In this document: one piece after another, positions 12,001 through 24,000 of the stretch | Numbering within the stretch: the first letter of the stretch is position 1 | Layout: every line of letters starts with the position of its first letter | Source of the DNA: Micromonospora arborensis | GTDB lineage: Bacteria; Actinomycetota; Actinomycetes; Mycobacteriales; Micromonosporaceae | DNA length: 64,000 bases | Assembly (NCBI RefSeq): GCF_003205615.1 | Contig: NZ_PYBV01000030.1 | Coordinates: forward strand, 1-64,000 | Reading direction: 5' to 3' | Translations under genes and position numbers: made by a program | Notes under the pieces: model-generated | What the model was told of the DNA's origin: nothing | Database searches by the model: none | Seen by the model: only the letters and a program-made list of their open reading frames with translations

Positions 12001-15000
12001 TGGTGCTGCCGAACGTGCCGCCCAACGTGGATTGGTTCGGGTCGCCGTTCCACCGCGAGTTGCAGCGCTACGCGATTGTGGTGACTCAGCATCGCCGTAA
12101 CCTGTCGAATCGAATCGATGAGGACACCTTCTGGCGGTCCGATGAGATTCTGCCGTCGTCGATGGGCTGGAGGGAACCGGTCTCGACTGAACGGCAGCAT
12201 CTGGCTGCCCTGCTCACCGAGGTGACCGGTGGCCCTCGGGCCGGCGGCAGGGGGGTCTTTGGTCCGGGCGCCATTCTGGTGCTCGCCGGGGTGGCCGAGA
12301 CTTTCGGCGGGACATCGTCCCCACGTCCGGAGGTGCTAGCCGCGGCGCGCCGTGTCTTCGATCGGGCGACGCCGCCGAGGAACAACCAGGTTCTCTGGTT
12401 GCTGCTGCCCGTGCCCAGGAGCCAGGTGAGCGATTGGCTCCATAGCCAGGAACTGGCCGTGTTGCGTAAAACTGAGCGCTTGGTTGATCCGAAGATCGGC
12501 GTGCCGGGTCGTTATGTGCGAGAGGTTCGGGTGGGGGGTGAGACGTATCAGTTGGTGGACCTCGCGGCCCTGTCTGCCGCTAGGCCTCAGCTCGTCCAGC
12601 AGAAGCGAAACCGCCTACTGGTGCTACCAGGCGAGTCGGCCCAAGTCGAGGGTGTCGGTGGTGTGGGTGACGGGTCCGCGCCGCCGCCTTTCGCCGACCT
12701 CTATGAGCCGCCGTCGTATGTCGAGTCGCCTGCCGATGTGGGTCGGGTCGATGCCGCGGAGTACGGACGGGTGGGGCGTGCGGAGCAGGCGCGGCTGCGG
12801 GCCGGGTTGCAGGCTTTGCCGTATCCCCTCGGGGCGGGCGATGGCACGGATTCTGGGCCGTCGCGGTCGGGTTCGCCGTCGCAGTCGCAGTCTCGGTTGG
12901 CGGGGTCTGTTGGGGATCGGTTGTTGCCGGTTGCTGATGATGCGCGGGCGTTGGCGTTGTATCCGTGGTTGGGTTCGTTGAATGCGTCGGGTTCGGTGAC
13001 GAACTGTGTGCTTTTGGCGATCTCGGTGGATGTGAATCTGGATCCGGATGAGACGTTCACGGTGCAGGAGGTTCCGGATGAGGATCTGTTGCCGGAGGCG
13101 TATTTGGTGGCGCGTCAGGGTCAGTTGTTGGGTGACCGGGCGCGGGTTTATCGGACGGATGTGGAGTCTGTTCGGGCGGTGTTGGCGGTGGCTCCGGTGG
13201 GGTCCCGGGGTGTGGTGTTGGTTCGGGATGGGGCGTCGGGTGTCGGGGTGGGGGCCTCGCATGCGTTCAACGTGGTGTTCGACGGTGGTGAGGTGCGGTT
13301 CCTTGATGCTCAGCGGGGTGGTTGGGCTCGGCTGCCGGACCAGGTCGGAAAGTTGTTCTTCCTTCCGATGAGCACGGGGATCGACGCGCCGGAGGCCTCG
13401 GATGTGGTCGACCCGGCGGCGTTGACCGGTGACACCGGCGGCGTTGCCGGCGAGGCCGAGCTCCGGATAGTTGTGCGGGTACGCCCCGACGTGGATCCCG
13501 GGTCGAGTCCGATTCTGGCAAGGCGCCGCGCCACCTCGGATGTCGAGACGTACGACATGAACGTGACTGTGGACAGGGCGTACCTGACCCAAACCAACGA
13601 CGGACTCTTCCAGAGCCACCGAGCCTCTGCACCGGGAGGGAGAAGCGTTTCGGTCTTCATCCTTGAGCACAGGATTCACCCGACGATGGCTGATCAGCGC
13701 ACGGACGAGGGGCTGCCATCATGGGACAACGCCCTTGCGCAACTGCGTGCGGTGGTCGAAGGGGCGACGCGGGCACCGCTCTGGAAGGGCGATTCGGATC
13801 GCGGTCATGGGCTGCCGCTGCAGGAGATCTATCGGCCCGAAGATGGATGGGAAATCACGTCACGGGGGTCGGGCGCGGAGGTGTTCGTTCCGTTCAGGAC
13901 GGACACCAGCATGTACGTCCAGTGGACTGTCGACGTGCCCCTTGGTGATGGGCTCGGGCTGGCGGAATGGATCGCGGCGGAGCGCGGGCGTGATGATCAG
14001 TCGATCTACACGGAATTCCTGCGTGATGGTATCGACTTCGGTCGAGATGTTGTCGCCAGATACCTCGGCGTCGCGCCAGCTCAGGCTGACGCGCACCGGA
14101 ACCTGCCGGAGGTCATGCAACTCTGGGACTTCATGACCCATACCTACACGCATGTCTCCGCCGCAGCGCAGTACGCGGCTCTCAAACCGAGGAAACTAGC
14201 GAAGAACCTGCTCCTGATCGGCCTTCGGAATCCACTATCGCTGGTCCGCGCTCATCTGCCCGAGCCGGTGCGCTTGTTCCTCGGGGCTGCCGCTTTAGAC
14301 ATCTCGGCTGTATGGAGTGAACGGCTCCGTGCACACCTCACCAGGTACTTCCCCGACCACGTCCAATTGGCGGAGGTAGACCTACTCGAACTCAACGGAA
14401 ATCTGACGTCTCGGGTAGACCCGTTCACGATTGGCGATTATCTCAACCAAGCGCTGCTCGAGCAGCCTGGCATGGAGATTCACCAGTACGACGCAGTTGG
14501 CCTGAACAGCGGAACAGCCGATCCGAACGCGTTCACACAGCTTGTCGACAACCAGGGCCGGATGAAGACGTCCGCCGTGTACGAGCTTCGGAGGCTCAGG
14601 CGCGGGCGGCAGACGTTGGAAGGCATGGACCACGATCACAGCGCGATCGTTCACATGCTCAGCGAGCTGCGTGCCGCGGGCGAAGACAGGGAGAGGCGCG
14701 ACCGATCGCCAGAGGCGGATCTGGCGTACCGGCTCAGCTCTTTGCTCGGCGTGCTGGAGGAGTGGGCATCGCCGACGGACGAGATAGGCCCAATCACCAC
14801 AGGCCAGCTGACGGAGATCCTGCGGCAGGTCGGCGCAATCTCCGTCGGCTCGACCCACCCGTCGTGGCCGAAACCACTGCAAGTGGTCAGGGCGCAACTG
14901 GAGGTGGTGGCCGGAGGACTTGACACCTATGTGGAGACGCCGGGGGCCCACAGCCGGACTCCGCAGTGGCAGCAGAGCATCGGGGACATCATCGGGCAGA

Positions 15001-18000
15001 TCGACGCCCTGCTCCGGCGCTGGCACGCTCTGGTCGAAGGAAACGCTGCCGGCGTCGCCGGGCTGGCTGCGCCCGTGAACGTCGGTAGGGGCGGCCCCAC
15101 TCGGGTTCGGCGGGAGTGGCAGCTCGATGCCGGAGAGCAGAGTGGCCGCGCTCGCCGCAGTAGGCAGCAGCAGCCGTACCCAGCCGGGGGGAGACCCGGG
15201 CCGTCCAGCGGTGAGGAGCGTCACCGCGCCCGATCGGTTTCCGGGTACCCGAGTGGTTCGACGTCGCTGGCAAGCGGATTTGCAGCGCTGACGATGGGCG
15301 GTGCCGACTCCGGGACGACGTCTACCCCGGTCAGTTCCTCGTCGGGGACCTCGGTCGACGGCGCGCCGCTTCGGGTGGCTGGGCTGGCGGCCTTCGCCGG
15401 GTCGGTCGGTGCGGCCGACCCGGGCGGGGCGGTGCGACAGACACTGGACTGGCTCACGTCCCACGCGAGGTCTCAGACCAGCGATGCGGCCCTGTCGAAC
15501 CTCTGGCCGGACGGGCCGGATCCGGATGAGCGTCTGGCCTTCGAGATCGTGGTCAGCGTTCACGGTGACCTTGAGACGCGGGAGACCGTGGCCCAGCGGT
15601 TGGCGAGCGCGTTCAATCGGCAGCTCAACCAGCGCCTTGTCCGTTGGGGTCAGTGGCAGGGGGCAGCAGGGGATGTGCGGCCGGCCAAGGTGACGTATCT
15701 CCTGACCGACCCGTCGGCGGATTCGTCGACAGACTGGGTACAGGTCGTGGATCTCGGCCCGGAAGAGGTGCCGCCCGCCTCGCCTCGGGTACTGCGCGGC
15801 CAGCGGGCGAACGTCTTCGACGGTCGAACGGCGGTTCTGCCGCCAGGGCTGCCGGCACCGGTCCGCGATGAGGCGAACCCTACTCCGGACTATTTGAGTA
15901 CGTGGATGACGAGCCCCGCGCTGGTCACCGAGGACGGCTGGTGGCGGGCCGAGTCGCCGGTGCGGCGGGTGGACGAGATCGCTTGGGCTTTGCCGGAGGC
16001 GTCATTCCGTTCGGTGCGTACCGAGACGAACGACGTCGCCGATCCGATCGGTAACGCCGACCGGATGCTTCAAAGTTTCGTCTCGCCGGTGGCGTACGAC
16101 GTGGCCCGGGTCAACGTCAGCGACGTCGATCAGCACGGTGCGCGAGTGGAGACGCCGGTACGGATCTTCCGTCTGCGCATCCATCTGGAGCGCGAGTCGG
16201 GTGTGAACCGAGGACACGTAGAAGTCCTTCAGGAGCACGCGCTGACGGCGTTGGGTTGGATCAACGAGCGGCTGCGGTTGCCCGGTGGTGACCAGTTCCA
16301 TCTGCTGTTGGAGTTCACCGAGCCGGACCAGGCCCACCACGTCGTTACCGTGCCGCTAGGAATGTTCGAGGAAGGGGACTTCGCCAACCACGGGACCTGG
16401 CCGGTCGCGCTGCTGATAGGCCACCCGGCCAATCGTGGGCCCAGCGACCAGTACACGCAGTCCGTCCTGCTGCACGAGATGCTGCACCTACTGGGTCTGA
16501 TCGATGAGTATCCGTCCGTGCGTAGATATGACCCGGACGCGGAACCTATTCGGATCTTCGCCGCCTTCGTGCGGAGCGCGTCGGCGGATCCTCGTTCGCA
16601 GGCGTACGACGCGTCGGCGGTCGAGCGGATGCCACGCCGAACTGATACGCCGGCGTTGATGGGGAATCTGCCCAACGACGCGCCGGAACTGATCGCGGTG
16701 CGGTACCTCGCGCGGATCTGGCAGGTCCAGGAGAGCCAGGTGCGTGCCCCGGAGACCACGGTGCGACGCACCGGCCGACGGATCGACCAGATCGACCCGC
16801 CGATCGACACCTGGACCCCGGGAGCGCTGGCGGAGGTTGAGCTGCGTCGGTTGATGCGCCTCGACCCGGGCGTGCGCAACGTGCGGATGATGGACGATGG
16901 GCGTTTCGCGGCTGACACCTCGCAGACCGCCGCCACGGTGATTGATTCCTTCGAACTGGAGTTGTATTCGGGCAAGGCGTACACCCTGGTGCCGACCGCG
17001 GACGTGGACGATTTTGTCGCGATGCTGAATGGTCCGCCGCGCTTTTGGCCCACGGTGCTGGCCAACCCCGAGCCTTTCGCCCGGATACCAGAGGGCCACA
17101 CCCAAGTGGCCTTCGATCTGGACTCCGCGTATGACGTGAGCGGCGAACCCGGGCAGCCGCGGGTGCTGATCCATTCGTCCGCCTCGGACGCGTTGCTGTG
17201 GGTCGAGCGGCGGGGCGACGGTCCCCCGGTAGGTTCCGGGACCGAGGCCGACTTGGTCGGGGCTGGTGGGGTGATGTTCGCGCGGGAGATTGCGGGTAAC
17301 CCGTCGGATGACGAGGTGCTTTCGGTGTTCCCGGGGTTGTCGTCGGTTAATCCGTTGTTGACGGTGGATCGGGGCTCGGGCCGTGGGTTGGCGGACAACT
17401 GTGTGATCGCCGCTATCGCCACTGACTGGTATTTGCGGGATGGGGAGCGGTATCAGGCTGGTGGGGCGGATCCGTTGCCGGTGGGGCATCTGGTGAACCA
17501 TCAGCGGGAAGAGTTGGGGCTGCCGGACGATCATCCGGGGTTGGTGTGGCGGGTCACCGGGCCTGAGTCGGTGCGGGCGGCGTTCGAGCGGTCGCAGGTC
17601 GGCTCTCGGGGCATCCTGTTGGTCCGTGACAGGTTCTCTTCGATCGCGCATGCGGTGAACGTGGTGCGTACGTCGAGCGGTGTGATGTTCCTGGATGGTC
17701 AGCAGGGTCGGGCCGCGCGGCTGCCGGAGAATCTTGCGGGCCTGGAGTTGCTGCCGATGACCGCGGATGTCGCGGTTCCGCAGGACGCACAACCCGTGTC
17801 CGGCCTGGAGGCATCGGACCTCCAGGTCGGAATGATGGCGATTTCTGAGGAGGCCGATCTCAGGGGGTTCGTCAGGATTGGGGGGGGTGCCAGTCTTGGC
17901 GGCACCTATCAGGGGGCGGATGGTCGCCAGTGGAACGTCAAGGTGGCGAAGACAGATGTCCATTCGGCGAACGAGATTGCCGCGTCGGCGTTGTACCGCC

Positions 18001-21000
18001 TCGCCGGGGTGGACACCCCGCAGGTGCGTCGGGGCCGGAACATTCCTGGACTGGGCTCCCTGCGGGTGACCTTCGAGGCTGTCGTGCCTGGTGCCGTTGC
18101 GGATCTTCGAATGCGGATGTACGACCCGGGCTATCTCGAAGCCGTGCAGGCCGGGTTCGCGGTTGATGCCTGGTTGGCGAACTGGGCTGTTGTGGGTAAC
18201 ACCTGGTCCAACATCATTACCGACGGTGACGGACGCCCGCACCGTGTCGATCTTGGCCGTGCGTTGCTGTTCCGTGCTAGGGGAGTGCCGAAGGGCGATG
18301 CCTTCGGCGAGGTTCCGAACGAGCTTGAATCGTTGCGTGACCCTGTGAACGCCGAGACGGCGAAGCTGTTCGGGCAGATGACCGATGAGCAGCTGCGCGA
18401 TTCCGCCAGGCGGCTCGCGAAGGTCACCGACGAGGCCATCACCGGCATCGTGACCGCGTCCGGTCTCGACGGCGACGTCGCCCGTCTGCTGATCAAGCGC
18501 CGCGATCACATTCTCGAATGGGCCGATAAGCCAGGGCTGCTAAAAGAGCCATCCGCCTTGGACGATTCGGCGGTCCCGAAACCAACGTACTTCGCGCCCA
18601 ACGTCCTGAAGATGGATACCGGGTGGTATGCCCTGTCGTTCCCGGAGAAGGAAGGCAATCTCGACCCGGTACTCAACGGGATCGTCGGCATCGGCAAGGT
18701 GCTGGCCCGGTACGCGGTTGCCCAGCGCGATGGGCGACTGCCGTCTGTGCGGTTCACCGCCTACCCTCAGCCGCAGGATCACCGAAAGCGGGGGTGGAAG
18801 CCGATCGAGGTTGCTGAGCGGGTCCGGCAGAAGTTGACCAGGAGACTGTCGGGTTGGCTGGAGAAGACGTTGCGGGCACAGCCCGGCCTGGCCGGGGACG
18901 AGGCGGGAATTGTTCGCGTGCGTAAGCGGCTGGCCCGTTCTCTGGTTATCGCCGAGACCGCTGAGCGTGGCCCCGTGCAACGATTGTCGGACCCGGGCGG
19001 CGAGCTTACGTATCGCATTGATGTGCACATCGACGGCATTGAGCCGCAGTCCGATAAGTCTCTCGCGGTGACCTCAGCGCAGCCTCTTCCTGTTTTCGAG
19101 GTGATGGTGCGGCAGCATCTGGCCGAGCTGCGCGGGCTGCGGGACCAGCTGATGATGACGTCCACGACCGAGCCGGAGCACGGTGGCGACTCACCCCTGA
19201 TCACGTTGCTGAGAAGCTTCAGCGGCGGGGTGTTGGACCTCCTTCAACGGTTCGCTTTCATCGCCGATGCTGGCGGTGACGCGTTGGCGGACGTCGGGGG
19301 GTTGCGTGGGCCGCTGGCGAACTGGTCGGCCGCGCTGCAACAGTATTCCGGCTATATTGCTGAGTTCGCCAGGTGGGAACGGCGCGGCGTGTTGGATGGC
19401 GCCGATATGGTTCGCCGGGCCGAGCGGCTGGTGGAGCTGTTCGACGAGTCCGCGTTGGACTGGACGCGGATCCCCTACCCCGACGACCATCTGATCTGGT
19501 ACGGCAACGGGAGCGACCCCAGACACCACTTCCTTACCCTTACGAAGGCCGTGCCTCGCCGAGTCTCGGCGGACCCGCCCATCGATCCGTTCGCGGTCGC
19601 GGTGTACCGAGACAGCAACCTCGCTGAACTGCGAATCGCCGAACACTCGGACGACGGGCGCGATGTGATGATGTGGCGGACCGACCGGGAGCCGCTCTAC
19701 CGGCTCGACGCACGGGACCCTGAAACGATCATCATGAGTGATGGCTTCGGGTCGTGGAGCTCCCGTGCCCCGGAAGATCTTTTCGATTACATGCTGTTCC
19801 TCGATAGGACCGCCCTGGTGTCGACCACCCGATCGAAGTCGTTCGCGGCTGAATTCGGAGGCGGTTATGTGTATGAGATCGACGCACCGGGTGGCATCGA
19901 TCTGAACGCCACCCAGCGCAGATACGGCATCACAGTTCAGCTTGAGGTGGTCTTCCCGGGCGGGATCCGGTCTGAGTTCATCGTCCGCGCGTGGCAGGTG
20001 AACGCTGACGGCGAGTTGGTCGTGGCCTGGGAGAACCCCGGGTATTCGCGGGCGCGGATTGATGCGCTGGCTGCCGAGGTGCTGCCGGTGGTGCCGGTTG
20101 TTGCGGGCCCGCCGGCTGGGGATGGTTCGGGCTCGGTGGTGCCGGTGGTGGTGTCGAGTCGTCCGGGGTATGCGGGGCCGCATGATGGTGTGAGTGAGTT
20201 GCCGGAGGTGGTGCACCGGGGTGAGTTCGAGGTTGAGCATCACGATGGGTCGCCGTTTGTGCGGGTCTACACGGTGGTGTCGAATCGGCAGAATCTGCAT
20301 GGTGGTGATATTGGCCAGGGTTCGGCTCAAGCTGATGTGGCTGACGTTGCGCAGGATCCCGAGTCGGGCAGGATCTTGTTCGCTGAGGGTGAGCGCCGGC
20401 GGCCGTTGACGGTTATTGGTGGGCGGCCGTTGGCGGCATTGAAGTTGGTGGGGGCGATGGCTCGTTACCAGCGGGCGTTGGGGTTGCCGGAGGGTAATGA
20501 GTCGGCGCCGTTGGTGCGGTCGTTCCTGTTGCCGTTGTCGGCGTATGAGGAGTTCACCCGCAATGCGGTTGGTGTCCCGGCGTGGGGTGCGGATCTGACG
20601 GGCGTGGCGGGCATTCGGGGTGAGTTGGAGCCGAACGTGTTCGCGGTTTCGTTCGATCAGGTCGGTGAACAGCTTGCTGCGCACGCGGTGGCTGGTTCGT
20701 TGCGGACTTTCACTGATCATCCGCGTTCGTTGCCGACGGTTGGTTCCCAGGCGGGGGCTGCCGGGGTGGTGGAGTCGTTGGGTGTGTTGCGGCAGCGGTT
20801 GGGTGTGCCGGAGCGTGAGCTCAACGCGGAGTTCGATCCGTGGCCGAGTGTTTCGGAGGTGCAGGAGGGGTCGGTCGACGCGGGGCGGCCGGCTCGGATC
20901 GCTGGTGAGTTGCGTGGGTTGTTGGTGACGTGGTGGCAGTCGCAGCAGCAGGAGTTCGACCGGCGTCATTACGCGTTGACCGAGGGTGATGACCTTCCGG

Positions 21001-24000
21001 TGTTCTTCCATCGGCGTCGGGCGTTGGATGGGTTCCTCGCCGCGCATGGGGTCGACCAGGCTCACGATGGTGATGTGGCGGCGTTCATGACCGCGGTGGT
21101 GGAGCCGTGGGCGGCGCAGGCGGCGATCGCGCACACCCTTGTGCAGGAGTACGAGCGGCTTCGGCAGGATCTGAACGTCACCGACGAGGTGCAGGTCGTG
21201 GACTTCACAGCCCTGCGGTTGCGGGCGGAGAGTCGCGCCGAGGCGCTCCGCCAGTTGGGCGCCGAGCTGGACCGGCTGTGGCGCGGCAACAGTCCAAGCT
21301 CGGTGCTGCAGATGGTCGACCAGCTCAGGGGGGCGCTGCCGGAGTTGTCCGGCCGGTTCGACGAAATCACGGTGTTCAACGAGTGGTATACGTACGCGGA
21401 ACACGTGCAGATGGTGTTGGGGCAGTATCGGACGCTGACTGCTGCGGAACTCGGTAGCAACCCGCGTACGGCGGTGATCGCGAAGGCGATCCTGTTCCAC
21501 GACATCGACAAGGTGAACGCCAAGCGGCAGTACGGCGATGACCAGGACCGGCACGATGCGGAGCCGGAACACATCCTCGCGGTCGAGTTGGTCCGGCGGT
21601 ACGCGCCGTTGTTTGGTGACGAGAGTGATCTGCGGTTGGTGGTCGGTCTGGTCGACTCGGATCCGTTCGGGTTCTACCTGCGCGGGTTGCACGGGCCGCG
21701 GGAGGTGTTCTCGTACATTGCCCGGCTCGCGTTCGAGGTGGACGGTCGGGACGCGGTCGACGGACCGTTGTCCGATGGTGACGTGGTCCGGATTCAGCAG
21801 GTGTATCGGGCCGCGCACCAGTACTACCAGGCGGACTTCTCCTCCTACACCCGGCACAGCTCGTATTTCCCCAGCGGCGGTGGGCCGCAGCGCTCGGGGG
21901 AGTCAGCGTTCGACCGTTACTTCGCCGAAACCGCGGATGGGCGGTTGCGGTTGGTCGATGGTCGGTTCGAGTACGCCGGCGCGTACGCGCAGCGGATGGC
22001 GGTGTTGGATGCGGCGCTGGCCGACCCGGAGCAGATTCGGTCCTGGTATGCCGAGGTGCGGGCCGAGCAGGAGCGGGCGGCGGCGGTCGCTGAGTTGGTG
22101 TCGCGGTACGAGTTGGCTGATGACCCGCTGCGTTTGGTGACTCAGCCGGTGCGGGGCGCGCAGGGTGCCGCGTTGACGGTCGCCCGGGAATATCTGGGTG
22201 GGTCGGCCGCAGGCACCGCCGGGTCGTACACGGTCGATGACGTGGTAGCTGATTACGCGGCCCGCGACCAGACGAAGACCGAGGCGGACCTGCGCGAGCG
22301 AAGCGTGCCGGCCATCATCACCACCGCCCTGGTGAACTCGTCGCTGGCGACGGGCTCCGGCACGACGGCCCGCCCTCCGGCCGTCGGGGTGTACCCCTGG
22401 TTGGCGTCGGTGAATCCGGACAACTCCAGAACGAACTGTGTGCTCGTCGCGATTGCCGCGGACATGAGCCTGCAGCCGGGTGAGACGATGACGTGGGCGG
22501 CTCCGGACGAGAGCGCCAGGCCCGAGTCCGACCTGGTGAACTACCAGCGTCAGCAGTTGGGTCTGTCCGACGACGACGTTGCTCCGATCTACCGAACGAG
22601 TGTCACGTCGGTTCGTGAGGCGATGGCGGCGGCCCCGGCCGGGTCGCGGGGTGTGATGCTGGTTCGCCCGCGCTCCGCAGACGCGGGGGTGGGCGCCGCA
22701 CACGCGTACAACGTGGTGGTGCGCGGTGACGGCGTCGTGGACTTCCTCGACGTTCAGCGCGTCGACTGGGCCCGGGAGCCGAACGAGTCCGAGCAGTCCT
22801 ACTTCCTTCCGCTGAGCAAGGAAGTCGGCGTGCCTGAGGAGTCGCAGGTCGTTGATCCGGCCGAGTTGAACGGCCTCGCCGGAGGGCTCGGTCCTGAGGT
22901 CGAGCGCTCGGCAATGGTCATGCTGCGCAAGGGAGTGAAGCCCGGATACGGTCTGGTGCTGGCAAGGAGGATCGCCGACGAAGGGGTCGAGACGGAGTAC
23001 GACATGGAGGCCACCCTGGATACCAAGAAGTATTTCCAGGGTGCGGACCTGCTCCTCTATCCAAACCGGGAATCGGCACCGGTGCAGGTGCGCGAAGGAG
23101 GTGTGGTTAAAAATTTCTACATCATCGAGGAAAGATCCCATCCGACGGTGGTGGATCGTCATGGCGGGGACGAGGGGCGGCCGTCCTGGGACAGCATTTT
23201 ACAGGAGACGATCGACGTGGGAGACCGGTTGAAGTCGGCGCCTCGCTGGCGTTCAGCTTCAGCTGTCCGCTTGTTGGCGATTGAGGACGTCTACCCGGCC
23301 AGGGCGGGATGGGAAATCCTGCCCGAGGGCATGGGTGCGAAGATTTTTGCTCCCTACCCCGACGAGAGCTTGTACGTCCAGTGGAACGTCGGTGTGCCCA
23401 TTGGTGACGGACTCGGGGTGGCAGAGTGGCTCGCACTGGACGAGAATTCCGTTTCTCCGGAAACGCAGGGAATCCTGCTCGACGGCATACAGTTCGGCCA
23501 GGACGTCGTCGCGCGGTACCTCGGTGTCACGCCGGCCGAGGTGAAGTCGTACCGGCACCTGCCGGAAGTTGCGCAACTCTGGGACTTCATGGTGCATACC
23601 TACACGCATGTCTCAGCCTCGGCCGAAGATGAGAGCGTCCGGCTGATAGGACTGACAAAGAACCTGCTCGCGGCCGGCCTTCGGAATCCGCTGTCTGTGG
23701 TCCGCGCGCAGTTGCCGGAATCGGTGCGTCTCTTCCTTGATGCCGACGCTCCGACCATCAGGCAGATGTGGGTCGATCAATTCCGTACGCACATCACTCA
23801 GCGCAGCATCTACCGCGAGGTTCAGCACCGAAAGCGGGATGACCTCGAAGTCGTCGACTTCCTCCAGCTGGAAATTAAGTCCGGCACAATCGGTCGTTAT
23901 CTCGATAATGCCCTGCTTGACAACCCTCAACAACACATCAGTCAGTATGACGCCGTGGGAATGAACAGCGGGTTGTCGGAGGGCTCGAAAGTTTTCGACC

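Noticed and set aside
19191..21857. Long minus-strand open frame (888 codons)
   Set aside because: Shadow of giant A caused by high GC; Arg/His/Pro-rich translation without domains, opposite a segment encoding an HD domain and an ADP-ribosyltransferase.
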